A DNA stretch of 64,000 bases from Diphasiastrum complanatum (taxonomy: Eukaryota > Streptophyta > Lycopodiopsida > Lycopodiales > Lycopodiaceae): NCBI GenBank assembly GCA_029204225.1, contig CM055097.1:59522883-59586882 (forward strand). The letters are read 5' to 3'. Under the pieces are notes generated by a model that was given only the letters and a program-made list of their open reading frames with translations, had not been told where the DNA came from and searched no databases. This document shows, one piece after another, positions 1 to 15,000 of this stretch. Each line of letters opens with the position of its first letter. The first letter of the stretch is position 1. Both the position numbers and the translations under genes were made by a program.

Positions 1-3000
1 AGGAAGTTTATGCACGGTCCACTTCTTCCAGAAACTCTGGAAAATTCCATCTCTGACATTGAAGCCCTGGCTACAAGCATGCTGCATTCCTGGGAATTAA
101 AGACTATTAATATTTTAGAGGAGGCTAAGCATGTTTGTTTTTCTCTCTGCTTTCAGCCTTGAAATGCTTATAATCAGTCTCTTATTAATAGAACTATCAC
201 TACTATTGTCAGTGACTGTTCTTGGCTTTATCATTATATTTACTCACAATAAAGATGCTGAGCTGTTACTAACAATTCTACCAAAAGCAAATTTGGCATT
301 AACAATGAGTGTATTCCAGTATGCCTTGAAAGTTGCAATGGAATATGTAGTTGGTGCCGCACCTCATTATGAAAAGGAAGAATTGACAAAGGCATGTGAA
401 CATTTAATTCGGGGTGTAAGCTCCATACCAGTGAATATTCCAGGAACCCACTATCACAAAGCTTTGAAGGTGAGCTAGTCTCACCCTTATGCACTTCATT
501 TGATTTCGTACATCAATTAGGAAGATCTACAAAATAAATCCTTGTCCTATAAGTAGAAGATTCATCTTATGAGTATGGAAATAAGTCCTCTGAATCTGTC
601 AGATAATCATGAGGTCAGCTATTTAATCATCTTTATTATGACTTTCCCAGGATAGTAAAAAGAAGGCCTGTGCACTGTTAGAGAACATTGTGAGTTGGAG
701 ACAGTTGGAAAAACGGCCTCACGGAGATATCCTAGGGATACTGATGGATACACAAGATGAAGATGGTTGTAAGCTGACTCCCAATGAAATACATGATAAC
801 GTTCTTACACTTCTTTATTTAGGTCATGACACAGCCGCAGCAGCTCTGACATGGGCAGTTAAATATCTCACTGATAACCCGAAGCTGCTCGAAGATGTCA
901 CAGTATGTATCTTCTTATCTTAAGATTTGTTCATTTTATTACTTTTAATGTGTTACCTGATTTTTTTTATTGACTCTTTTGAAACGGTAAATTGGATATA
1001 ATAGGTAGCATTTTAGACTGAAAGTTTCAAAACAAGCATAGCGAGAACAGGCTATCTTTATTATTATCTACTGTGACTAATGATGTGTGGGACTGTATAA
1101 CAAGTAACAATGATGCCTGATGTCAATATATTAACTTAAATCAAAATCTTCAGGATGCCATACAGCATTTGGTCCACGCTATTAATGATAGAGTCAATGA
1201 TCTGAGGCTTTGTAGGTGGACTCCATAAAGTTAAAGATTACCCATCTCCTCTCCTTTGCTATGTCGGATACTATCCTAGACATAACATAGATGAACATTG
1301 TTGAAGTTAACAAGATCAATGTTTAAATTTGCCTAGGTTCTCTAATCAATATGTGAAGGAGCTGCTTTAGTTGTCAGACTTAGCTCTTTGAACTCTAGCT
1401 ATGAGCAAATCATCCACAAGAATACTGATTTAGTTGAGAAGTATATCTTCTTGCTGATGAAATGAAAGGGGAACAATGGTGGACTGATAGCTGATCAAGA
1501 TTGCTGATAGAATCAAATGTAGACTCACTGAAATGTTGTAGCTAAGATCTACACTGATCAATGTTAAGAAGCCTAAGTTTCTAAACAATCAACCAACTAG
1601 AATGAGGCCTTCTGGTCTATCATATACTTAGGGCATAGGGCTGAAGGCCCAATAATGAATAATGTTGATTCATAAATGTTAATTATATATTATGGGGTCT
1701 CTAGGGCCCAAGGTGGAAGGTCTTAATGTCAACTAATTACAACTACCACATGGGGCCCAACCATCAACATAAAGGCCCAAGTACTTGTAGCTTTGTAAAA
1801 TTAGAACATTGGATTTGATGCCCCAAGTACTGCCTATGAAACAGGCTTGAAAAGGCAATGTCCCATGCTAGTAAAGTAATGAAAAAAGGGAATTTAGAAC
1901 CGATGTAGAACGAGAATTCATAGAACATCAATTTGCAGGTGAGAGTCTCAGCAACAATAACAATTGCTCCTTCAGCCCAAGCGCATGATCCAAAGACTTA
2001 GAAAATCCATAGAATAGGCCCTTAGTGTCTCAAATGCTCCAGTTAGTAGGTTTTCCATGACACAAAGCTAGGAACTCAATAATGAATATCTCAACAAACC
2101 TATGCAAGGAACATAGGCATTAGATTACATGGATAAATGCAGGAAAGGTGGACTCGGCAACATCATATTGGGAACAATGACACGAAGAAGATTGACGTGA
2201 AGTATGGGTGTAACTGTTGACAAAGGAGGTAATAGGAGTTGGTATGCACTAGGAATAAGCACTTTAGGAATCTTGAAGGTTCTTAAGAGTGAACAACGAG
2301 TGAGACCTTGCAGACCAAACGAAAGGTGCGTCTAGATAAGTTCACTCTTGATAAAAGTTTACATCGACAATGCTTGTGATATAGACTAAGATAATTGAAC
2401 ATGCTGTCTTAATATGGGACAAGAAACATCGGGCATCTCATGACTTCCTATATAAAAGTAAAGTGAAGGGGTTGTTGTCATTAGAAATAGGCAATCTTTG
2501 GATAATATAGATTGTAATCTTTTGACAATCGATTGGTGCTAGTAAGCACCTAAGTAATATAGCTAGACTTACAAAAGGGTAAGAACAATCATTACCTTTA
2601 GTGGAGAAAAAGTTTGATAGGCGATCTTCTAGAATGTGGTTTTGAATTCATATTGATCACAGAGCATCAACAAATGCATGATGCTTTAGTATCATTGAGG
2701 TTTTAATCTTAAGCAGCTAAGTGAGATGTTGCACTTTTACACTTGGGCAACCCATGCAAGAAAAATCTTAGGCAAAAGTAATCAAGAACGCTGCTTAACA
2801 CCAAGATGCTTAGTTGTTGCATCTTCAAATGAGCATACTTACTACTTAGACAAACAATCTACAACTAAACAAGAAGTGTGATTATGCCGATTACAAGGTA
2901 AATTCTATTTGAGGACACATAGGGCTCAATGTTATGCCTCATACTTGGCTGTACTATTTCCCTCCAGAAGTGCTACCTCCCTTATTTCTAATATTATGTG

Positions 3001-6000
3001 CTAGGATTTCTTGGAAGATTCATTTGTGCTTCTCCAAAAGACTATTAAGAGGAATTGAGGACACTCATTTGATAGCTTTTGATTATTCAGATGCTTGGGC
3101 TCTTTGTGCAAGAACCTAGAAGTTAGGGTTTAGGGTATACCAAAATCGGGAGTTGAGATCATAGTGAAGGCAAGAGATCCCACTTCAAAACACGTGACGA
3201 TTGCTATAGTATGGCAGCTCAGCCACAAAGAGATGGACTAGTAGGTATTGCAATGCCACCAACGTAGGTGGTCCTTTGTGGATATGGAGCACTTTTCTAG
3301 CGATTTGATCATACCTCCTCCATTGTTGTTTTTCTTCTCCATTGCCCATGTCCTTGTAGTTTGGCCCAAAGGTGCACTACCGAATCACGGACAGCGATTC
3401 GGACAACGGTCCAAATCGCGACTCGCGGGTAAATTTCTTTTTTAACTAAAAAAAATGGCGATTCTGGTTCAAAGAATCGCGATTCGCGAATCACAATTCC
3501 AGCTAATCGCAATTCGTTGCAACTTTGGCCCATCTACACACATATTCTCAGTTTACCGCACCCCCCCCTCCATAGCATTTGGCCCTCCTTCGGTTTCTAT
3601 CTTTCCACCTCCATAGAAATCGGTGCCTCCCTCATTAGCACCTCCGTAAAAATCGGCACCTGGCCCCTCCATCACTACTTCAGCTCCGCCGATCCATTGC
3701 TACTTAAGGTCTATTTATGTACCCTCTACCCCTCTTTTCTACATTTGTTTGGACTATTTTAATAGCTTGGCTTTTGATTTAGGTTTTCCAGCCAGCTCTT
3801 TGTTGGAAGTAATGTTTAATTGTTATACCTAAATGTTCAATCAGGATCATTAGGGCCAAGCTTGTGTGCTATGACTAGGGGCCTATTTTTGGTAGTGATA
3901 GACTGAGTCCTAGGCATAAGCTAAGTTAAGTTAGAGACCTAAGTCAAAAGTTGACTAGTGATTGAGCATGAAGTCAAATGTTTCAGTGAAGGCTTGGATC
4001 AAGTCACTGGATCGATACAATCGATTCCATAGCCATGCACGAATTAGATTGGTTTTACATTTAGCTTTGCGAAAGCGTATTAGGTGCGGAAATTAGAGTG
4101 ACAAATCGACAAAGGCTATCAGTCATACAAATAATTTAATCTACAAATAAATTTATTTACAAGCATGAATCGATCTGAATATGAATAAAATGAGCATTCA
4201 ATCACAGTATGCACGACCTAGATTACTGGGACATTAATTATTCAGTCGTGAATAGATACAGTCTGAATGGCAATCAGAGTCGCGTTCTTTCTGAAACAAT
4301 ACTCTATAATAACAGAGAGAAAGAACAAAACAATTGTGCTCTGGATGTTCGATTGATCTGCTACAATGTCTAACAGAGCAATTGATAAGTTGTTGGATAT
4401 ATGCACATGGCTAACTAATTAAAAGAATGCTTAATTTGTACTTTACAATTAGGATTAAAGAACTACGTGCTGTTGGCAATCGCCTTCGGACAGTATTTGA
4501 TTTTGTTAGAGATTCTGTCCTGTCGTCATTCAATGTACTTGTTGATCCGCCGATAGTCGGATTGCGGCCGATTGTTCGAGGATGGCCGAATAATCGAATC
4601 TGGTCAGATGGTCCGAGATGGTCGAACTATCGAGTATGGCCGAAACAATCGAATATGGCCAAATACTCAAGGATGACTGAATAGTCGAAGATGTCTGAAC
4701 AATCGAGGAAACACTGTCAACGATCCTTTTGTATTTTTGTAGACTGTCATAGAAAGAAGTGTATTTCTGCAGAGTATGCGACTATACAAGTATTTACAAT
4801 AGTGAGTGAATGGATCTAGATCAGCAAAGAGATAGGGATGGAGAGGATAGAAATCCAACACTTAGGAGTAGTGAACTTACAATGGTAAATTTTCCAAAAC
4901 TACTATGTGAACCAAACACTCATGTGCTTAGGATTCCACTTATCATCACCAATCTTTCTTGTGTTCAAACTATTATGTAGGTCATGGCCTCCCATTTTCA
5001 TTCAAGACATGCAACATTACAATGCATAGTTGATGCCTATTGACCACCAACGCTTCATAGTTCCTCAAGGAATGTTTGCATCTCTATATAAAACTAACAT
5101 TTCCCAGAATTCAAAAAATTCTCTCTTCTTTTTCCATTGCCATAAATATGTTCTTCCAAATGCCTCTTCCATGGATTTTCATCTTTCAAGGAGTCCATTT
5201 TCCAAACATGCATTTTATCAAGAGATTTCCACTTTCAAGTACTTCTATTATTAAGAAATTGTATTTTAGCCCTATAAAGTGCAAAATGAAAACCATCCAA
5301 GTTTCTAGATTAAAATACCATTGTGTTTGTGTTATTCATATTCACCCAGAGACTCAATATTCTACAAGTCTTTGTGATCATCAAGATGTTGAAGGCTTTG
5401 TAGTGTTGGACAAAAGAGACATGTCATCTTCACAAAGTAAGAGCTCGATCATGTGATTCATAAGCTTGGTAGCTTCTTTTTATTAACCACTCCTTGAGCT
5501 TGTCTATGTAGATTCCAAAAAGTTTGGGGAGAAGTTTGACATCCTTTTTTTAGTTGGATATTGTTTAGATTTCAACTATAAATCTATTAGACATGCAAAC
5601 TCTTGCCGTCACTTTGTTGAAGAGTTGTCTCATTATCTTGATCAACTGACCATAAAGCAAACCCTGAAAAGTAGACTTTTGCTTGTAGAGGAAGTGTGAT
5701 TGGTGAACTAGAAGCTCTTTCTTCTAGCTTGTGTTCTATATTGGGGCTTCATAAAAGGAAGCTATTATTGGGTAGGTGACCACTAATTTCTTCCATCCCA
5801 CTCCAACAAGTTTTCTTGGATAAGGACACTTTGTTTTTTCATCAAAGCTTACCAAGTGCACAACTTAAGAGTATGTGATCAAGCAAAAAATGACATCTAA
5901 TTGCAAGGAGGCATGATCAAACTTAATCGAGGTATTTTGATGTGGAGTGATAACAGGGATACATGGAGAAAGAGATGAACTAAATCATACCTCAGTAACC

Positions 6001-9000
6001 TAGTGCTCTAGGTCTTTGTTGCATGCTCACTGTAGACCGAATTGTAAAAATATGATACTCGGTCCATGCTCTTGAATATCCTTTGTGATGCACAACCCCT
6101 CCATGTTGTTGACGAAAGAAGATTGGCCCTTCCCTAGCTGACTGCTAATTGTTTGTCGCATGTTGAATCTTGCTCTTGTGAAGGCACACCTAATAATTTT
6201 ATGAGGAAGCGACTTCTAGTAGTTGCCCACTTAACATTATAGTCTACTTCTACATGAAGGCTGGGGATTTGTTAAAGACCATCTCTTTCACCTATGCCTC
6301 CAGGTCTGTCTACTGGTAGAAATTAAGCAATAGATTGACATGACACTTTAGTCCTTTTCAAACGGAAGACATTAGAGTCACGTTGTTCCAAGCATGAGTA
6401 TAGAAATCATTATCCCCCTCAATTTGTTACCAATACAACCATTGTTAGTAGTAGGTGTCTCCCACTCAACAACATATAAGCCAAATAGAGTTGGACTAAT
6501 TGTAACAATCCAATCAAGGATTATCCATAAAATACCATAATTTTATTTTAGTAAATTAACATCAAATAAAGAATGATGAAACCCTTAATTGCCCAACCAT
6601 AGATAAATATAAATTTTATACTCAATAATCAACACATGTACTATCAGTAAAGGCTCATGCGCAACCATGCATACACATGCATGGCCCTAGAGCAGCATCA
6701 TGTTAGAAAAAAGGAGACACTACCATGCAATACTAGTTAGGCTCGTAGACCATTGAATGATGTTCCATTAGGCATACATAGATACCAACACAAAGGTAGG
6801 CCATTGAGACTCTACAAGACCCATGTCACTCTCCAACAGAGTACAATTGTGAATTGGAAAGATAACAAAATCAAGTGAGAATATATTCACCACAATATAG
6901 TTGGATGAAATATCATATGCAAGACTTTTTTCACTTAGGACTCGCTCTCCACTATAGTGTACGCACTGGAGGAGATCTCTTGTCCTAGGTATCAATGCCA
7001 TCTATTGTCTAAAGCAAGAATACTGTACAAATTTTTTTTATCATAAACATGTATTGAATATTTTTTTTAGTAAGAGCTTCAAGGTTCACTCAAATTAAGT
7101 TGCCAAATGTCAAGCGGGTCTTATTTTGGAGTGTCGGATTTCTCTCATTCTTCATTTCTTTTATAACATCTTTCTGCTATTCCATAGCAAGGCAAATCTT
7201 ATTGTGAATAGGGGAGATGTTTGATTCTTTTTCCCACTAGTCCTTGCAGGACTTGGTTCAAAGGAAGGCACTATAAAAAAAATGAGGCAATAATATTCGA
7301 TAAAATCTAAAATCAGTTCAAAGGACCTCACTTACTTTTGAATTAATTTGTTTGTTGACTCCTACATTGAAATAGCTTCTTCAAAATTTTCACTTAAGGA
7401 AAAGTTCTATCAGAGTGCACCTTAGGACGTGTATTTGGCAAAATTTCCTTTAGAATTTCCTAGAGCAATGTGGTTCTTTTATAGTGTCCCTGGACACTAA
7501 TTCTTGTAGAGTGTCCACTTGAGACATTTCTATCATGGTGTCCTCTTGGGACAAAGTTCTTCTTCTTCCTATGTTTCTTTTCGAGTTGATTCATTCTTGT
7601 CGATATTTTTGAACATGAACTAGTAAAACATAGGCTTAATCTTTCAGAATGTGTGTTTAGGGTATAATTACTTTAGAATGTCCTCATTGGATAAAATCTT
7701 TTGTGGGTGCAATGGCTACTTGAATTGTAGATAAAATTCAATTATTCTTAGACTCTAGCTTATTTAGGAATAATTCTATTTGGAAAATCAAGATATAAGG
7801 GGCGCATGCATATACATTAGTCGAGTATTCATGTGATAAAGTGGTTGCTCTTCTTTCCTATGTAGATTCCCTTGAGATGTGGGGCCTCACAATGTGGTTA
7901 GTATGTGACAAAAGATTTGTCATAAGTGGCCAATCACAAAATATGTAGTGATATCTTCCATGGACCTTCTGGTAGACTATGCACTAAGTACAATGTTCCT
8001 CACTCTCTACTTCAGCTAAGGTGAAAGACTGACAAATTGTATGGTCTCCAAGTATGCCTTGGCTATGCTCCTTTTTCTGTACAGGTGGTGTGAGGAGACT
8101 TTGAGTTGGCCCATTACAACACACAAACTCATTGACAAGTGTAATATGAGATAATAAAAAAGCTCAATAGCACCCTTAGTAGTATGATTAAAAGTTATAT
8201 TGATACAAGTCAAGCTTAAACCCTTAGATGAAGGCTACACACTTTCCTAAATGTGTAGCTCAAAGGAGCTATCTAAGTAAGGTGTAATTGTCCCACAGAG
8301 GAGTTGTAATGGAGAGAGGAAGTGGGATGGATAACCAAGGCTGCTCATATGAGAAAGACATGAATTCTCTTAGGATGCATGATTCTTGGGAGGTGTAATT
8401 TGAATGTATTAAAATAAGAGCATACTTACTCTGTATACAAGAGATAAAAGCCCCATGTTTAATGCAGGACAAAACGTGAGTTCTTCGATAAATTTTGAAT
8501 AGACTTAATCTTGAATTGTTGTGCAGGCTGAACATGAAACCATCCGCCAAAAAAAGACATCTCAAGATGAGACTCTCATGTGGTCTGATATCAAGGATCA
8601 AATGCCTCTATCTATCAGGGTAAGCTCAAGTGTTGTAATCAAATCCGTTTTTTAGCATTACGATTGAATTTTTATGATCCATTGTGATTAATCATCTCTT
8701 TGTGGTTTAGATTTTGTTATATGCTCTTGTAGCTATCTTCAATTAAACTCATCATAACCTATTTTTCATGTTTCCATCTCTTAAGCACATCACAAGTTTT
8801 AGCACTAAGATTTTGGAAGCTTATTTGGTTGTTGCTATGTGAAGCCTTCACATATTTTTCCATATAAAGAAATGACAATTTTTGCAGATAATCGTAACTC
8901 TTTTGAATAGTTTTTTTGTTGTCTTAGTTGTTAAGTAATTGCTTTCTTTTACTATTTCTTCACTTGTATTTGACAATATGCCATTAGTTGGGCTAGATGA

Positions 9001-12000
9001 TACCATGTAATGTTTCATGTGAATATCTTTAGAACCTCTTAATGTTTGATTTTGAAAAGGCTGCTCATGAAGAAGTTGAGAATTTGATGATGTTGTCTTA
9101 CCATGTTGTAGGTGATCAAAGAAACACTAAGAATTGCAAATATAGTGGAATTTTGCTATAGGGAAGTGGTTGAAGATGTTGAATACAAAGGTGCCTTTCT
9201 TCCTTTTGTAAGATGTGTGAATTTCACTTTGAAGTTTTGTACATTCTAGAAAGTAAATGATCATACCTTGAGGAGCCAAAGTTCTTCGTCAATCACTCAT
9301 GTAGCTGGAAAGTATTTTTTGTAACATTGTATTTTGAGATTTTTTTCAATTATCATTTTTGTTGATGTAGGATATTTGTTCCCAAAAGGTTGGCGAATAT
9401 TAGTTGCACATTCGGCTGTTCATTCAAATTCTGAATACTATACAAATCCTGGAGAATTTAACTCCTCCAGATTCAAGGTGAATCCAATGTGTTCTTGTAA
9501 AAGTTAGGACAATGGAGATCTCATTCAATGATTTTTTTTGAGGATAGAAACAAATAAGTTTTGTTAGCAGTAAAGAGGCTTAGCTTATTTCATCATTTTA
9601 AGAAAATTCAAGCACTCTATTTGTGTGATGTAATGAAACCTGTGCCTTACCTTTCTAAAAAAACCTTCTATAAGGGTGCTCATGTATCGTCAATCACTAA
9701 CAAATCTTGTTCTTTGTACAGATAGCACCAAAGCCTTACACATATACACCATTTGGAAATGGTGCACATGTTTGTCTTGGACGAGAACTGGCAAATTTGG
9801 AGTTGCTTATTTTTCTACACCATTTTACTTTAAATTACAGGTATATATTTCACATGTTTTTTTGTTGCATATAACAAAATATCTTGCCATGGAAACTTTG
9901 TTGTCATATGCTCATAAAGAAAATTTGTTGTCATGTATCAATATACATATACTACATTTAAGGGAATGTTGTGCCGTGCATATGAAATCACCAACTCTAT
10001 TGCACATAAGGGAATGCCATGCCATGGAAACTTTGCTTCCATATATCCATAAAGGAACTCCATTATCATGTGTTAGTAGAACTCTACTATATTGTAAGGG
10101 AATTCCATGTCATGGTGGTAAAATCACTACACTACCATTCTGCTACTTTGATGGATCAAGAATTGCAAAGGAAAATGCAAGTACCAAGGTAGAAACTCCA
10201 TACAGGATAGCTGCCCAAGGTAGTAGTAAAGAACATGAAAGTTGTGTAGTAGCAGAAAAGGAATAACTCTTGAGGTGCACAAAGATGATAAGCTATGCAA
10301 AGAATCGTGAATACCATATAGCATTTTTAGGAATTCATTGAAATGCTTGGCATCTTTTGGCAAGAATAGCTGGCTTTGAATCTACCTATGATGCATATGA
10401 AGCTTTCTTAATAGATTGACATAAGGAGTCATAGTATTTGAGAACATGTAATGTGATAAGTATTGGAACAATTATACAACCACTAAAAGAGCATGTACCT
10501 CTAGTTGGAATGTAGGAACCCCCACAAGATCTTATAACATCCCATCTGCACCTCTTGTACAACGAGCTGTGATGGCTTTGGATATGAATGTACCTTTTAA
10601 CAATGATCTCTTAGCTCATTCATAACATCTCGTGCAGTATTAAGATTGAAGATTTCAAACTAATGACATGGCTATGCCCATGCATCTTCTATGCATGCCT
10701 ACTTCCCATGTGTGTGAGAACCTTAGCTCATATGGTCCATTACCCTATCTTGTGTTGATGTCTTCTCATTTGTACATGCTTATTGCTATGAACTCAATCA
10801 CATATAATGATATCAATGAAGCATAAAGAGGCAATACATGAAGTAAATGATAGTTGTTTCCCTACAAAGAATGACAAAAGGCATTACATAATATCAAATG
10901 GCTAAAGCCCTACAAGAAATAGCAATGAGTTCTCCCATGTAGCAGTTGATCCAGCTAAAGTTTGAGCTATCATTCAACGGTCTATTCCTACTGACATTCG
11001 TATGTTTTTAGGACTTGCCACTCACTTATGTAATCTTGTGCCTCACTTCACTTCTATTGCCCATCCACTACATGCTTTATTACGTAAGGGTGCTAAGTTT
11101 GATTGGTCTCCTTCATGTCATGATGCTTTTACTACTCTTGAGACTATTCTTGCTACTGCCCTTGTTCTCGCTCTACCTGGCTTTAGCAAGCGATTTATTG
11201 TTGAGATGGATGCTAGTGTTGTAGGTGTTGGGGTTGTTCTTCCAGGATTCTCATGTTATTGCTTATGAGTCCCGTCACCTTAGTTCTTATGAGACTAGCT
11301 ATTCTACTCACAAGAAAGAGTTATTAGTGATTATTCATGCCCTTACTAAGTGGAGTCATTATCTTTAGCATGTACCTTTTGATTCAGACACTGATCATTA
11401 GTCGTTGCATTATCTTGAGACTCAAAAACATTTAATGATTGCCAATTTTGTTGGACACAGTGTTTTCATTACCATTTGCACTATTGCCTTGGCAAAAGTA
11501 ATGTAGGTGCTAATGCTTTATCACGTTTGCCTTGGCACTCTCATACTATTTTTTCTAATTGGTTTGATCTTCTTCCAACTAAACATATTACTTTCCTTGA
11601 TTTTTGTGATGTCTATACTTTTGCTCAAACACCATCTTCTATTCACAATTAGGTTTACTCTCTTGCAGATCACTTATACCACTATGGGGCTCTATATTTT
11701 CCTAGTCTTTCAGAACTTCGTTCGAAATTGTTATCTGATGTTTATTATTCTCGGGTTGGTGGCCATTATGATTTTTAGAAGTCTTTTCCTCGATTGAAGC
11801 CTTACTTTTATTGGTCTTGTATGAAGTCTGATTTAGTCACTCTTATTCGACATTGCACTTTTTGAACTCGCAATAAGTTCTCACATGCTAAAACTCCTAG
11901 ACTTCTTCAACATTGGCCTATTCCACATTGTTAGTGGATTGATATTTCTATGGATTTTATTTTAGGCCTGCCTCACACAGAGCGTGGCCATGACATTTGT

Positions 12001-15000
12001 CTTATTGTGGTGGATCGCTTTTCAATAGGCACACTTTCAAGTCTACTATTATGTCAAAGCAATGCATCTCTTTTTTTTATCCGATATATTTTGCCTATGG
12101 CACCTTCCATATTCCATCCTTACTCACCGTGACTCCTGTTTCTTCTGGTTTTTGGATAGAAGTTATGCATATTTTGGATGTTAAACTTTTTATGGGGATT
12201 GCTTATCATTCATTTACTAATGGTCAATCAGATGTTTTGAATCGTATTTTACAACATTATTTATGTAATTTTGTCTCACCTTCTGGTCGAGATTGGGATT
12301 TGCAGAGTACAATCATAACAATTAAAACGTCTCCCAAGACTCCCAATCTGGATAGAACTCCAAGAACACAAGGGGAAGTGAAGTAGACTGAACCAACCCA
12401 ACCAATCCTAGATCTCCTCTGATCTAGCCCCCGAGCACTAGGGAGTTAAACAAAACACTATGATAGGAAGCGCTTACCAATCGACAACATAACGGCCGCA
12501 GACTCTCAATGATCCTCATGGACACGGGTGAGGGTATATATAGAGTGTAGAACCCACCCCGTCTGCCCATGCATTGAATCCACATGTAAGCATACTATCA
12601 GCCCATGCCAAACTCCCACACATGTCCACTGCATGTAGGTACCCCTAGCCCATAATAGCCAAGACCCATGCACAAGCACAGTGCATACACCCTATCCCAT
12701 ACTAGGATGCAACACATATGCTAATCCCGCATGCGGGTATGACCCATGGTCCTACTGACTATTATTCAGATTAGGCCTGGTCCCTACGTCCAAGGCACCC
12801 CCTAATGGTCCAAACCCCCATTAGGGCCATGACATACTTCCCCCCTTATTTCAGTTCTGTCCTCAGAACTTAAAGTCAAGGAAAGTCCTCTTTAGATTAC
12901 CTTCTAGTTCTCATGAATCCTCGTCGTTAGAATGTCCTTTCCAACAAACCAGATGCTCGATAACCTCCTGATTACGCAATTGTTTGGTTCTCGTATCAAG
13001 AATCTTTTTAGGTTTCAAAGGAATCCTTTCAGACAAGTCTTTAAATGAAACTAGATTTTTACAAGAACCTTGGCGGTCCCCTTCATGTAAACTCATCTTC
13101 AGACGACTTACATGGAACACAGGATGAGCCTTGATTCCCTCTAGTAACTCTAATTGGTAAGGTAAAGATCCAATCCTTTTCAAGATTTTATATGCTCCAC
13201 TATAACAAGCAGACAGTTTGTAATGCTTCCCAGTACACATTACCTTAGAATTTTTCGGAATTCTAAGATATACCCAATCTCCAACTTGAAACTCTCGAGG
13301 CGATCTTTTCAAATAAGCAAAATGTTTTACTCGATCCTAGTCACTCAAAACATTTTCACGAGCTGATTGTAGCATTTCTTGCATTTCCCGCAAGAAATCC
13401 GCCACTTTTTGAACTTTAATCGACTCAGTTTCAATTGCTATTGGAGATCTAGGTTGAAATCCATACATAAGCATAAACGGGGTATATCCAGTAGCCGAAT
13501 GCTTACTACTAATATAAGAAAACTCAATCAATGGAAGATACCTTTTCCAATGAGATTGCTTAAGCAAAACATATGCACGAAGCATTTGTTCCATCTCCAG
13601 CTTTTCGAGCACTATTGTCCAAAACCGACCTGTAAACTTCGGATCCCGGTCATTAATGATACTGGATGGCAGTCCATATAACCTGAACAAACGTTCAACA
13701 AAGACTTGAGCTAACTTAGACGCTTTTACTGTAGTCTTTACCGGAATAAACATAGCCAATTTTGTTAACTAGTCAACTATGACCCAAATTGCATCATTTT
13801 CTTTATTCGTACATAGCAAACCGACTACAAAATCCATCGAGATACTATCCCATCGCTTAGTAGGAATATCCAACAGATGCAACAGTCCACCAGCCTTCAA
13901 GCGCTCCGCTTTATTACGCTGGCACTGATCACAATTTAACACATTAGATTCTACGAAAGGTTTTAACCGTACTAAATCTAGTGTACGTGATGTATACCTG
14001 GATGCCCAGCACAAGGTCCATCATGACATTCAAACAAAATTTTCTTATTAATCACATCCACTCCTAGTACACAAACCTTTCCCCTTCAAAACAAAATTCC
14101 GTTTCGGATGGAAAAGTCATCCACTACGTAGCATTCACAAAACAAATCAGTTACTGATTGAGAGCCTTTCAGAACTCTTTGCCAAATATTGACTATGTCG
14201 TTTGCATGGTGTTATGATATATTGGACATTGCTATCATTTGTCCCTCAACATCTACAACTTTCTTGCTCCTCCTGTGTTGCACTCTTGGTACATATTGAT
14301 CTTACGAGTTTTTCTGTACAAATTTATAATAGTGCATATTTCAATGTCCATGATTTACTTCTATTGTCACATTTTATCCATGGGTTATTAGTTACTTTGC
14401 AGTGTATGTGGTTTTGTAGACATCCTTTTTGTGCTGATAGTTACCCATGATGGAGCCATTGAACATATAAACAGAAAAGCCAGAATGGAGGAAAATGTCC
14501 AAGTTGTGAAAGGTGGCAACATTCAAGACTAGCAAACTCAAGGGTAAAAGAGAACATGATATAACAAAAGTTTGTAGCACTCGTGGGTATGCTGGATGAT
14601 GGATGGAAATTCCATATTGTTGTCCACCTGGAAGAAATGTCTGAAGATTACCTGCAACTAATTCCTTTCAAAGAACCATCAGATGCAAGAGGAGAATGAC
14701 AATAGCTGAGTGAGGATGGAGGGAAAATAAAGGAACCTGATTTGAGTAGTAATGAGGAAGATAGGGTTTAAATGCAAAGGCAATTGTTCTGTTTGTAAGT
14801 GAAATGAAGGTGCACAAGGAGCTTGAAAGATACTCAAATATGTGCTAAAAAGATTAAGAGTTCTTTACACCAACTTCCAGATGAGTAAGCCCAAGAAATA
14901 ATGTAGCTTGAATGCAGATTCTGATTCTTGCACAGGACCTATTGGATGAAGCTTAAGGATAGATATGCATGTATAGCATGAGATTCCTTATCATTCTTGT

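Larger units (their letters stand above)
903..8526 (+). other. P450 intron 3, 7.6 kb, no gene recognised
   Basis: The donor GTATGT follows exon 3 and the acceptor TTGTGCAG precedes exon 4. No open frame inside resembles a known protein. The longest frame, at 5076-5456, is Phe/Ile-rich translated AT-rich DNA with no motif. Contents I can name are an 18-bp minisatellite near 4.6 kb and a short ATTCGCG-rich palindromic stretch near 3.4 kb. The length and patchy composition suggest old, unrecognisable insertions. Confidence 0.7.

Noticed and set aside
131-478. 115-codon ORF starting with a hydrophobic stretch
   Set aside because: Its first 63 codons are intron 1; only the part from 320 is P450 exon 2. 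The apparent membrane segment is not real.
4427-4684. 85-codon ORF over the minisatellite
   Set aside because: The repeat unit is not a multiple that gives a regular peptide and no splice context links it to the P450.
9676-10266. 196-codon ORF
   Set aside because: It overlaps P450 exon 7 in another frame and then runs into the intron repeats; a shadow.
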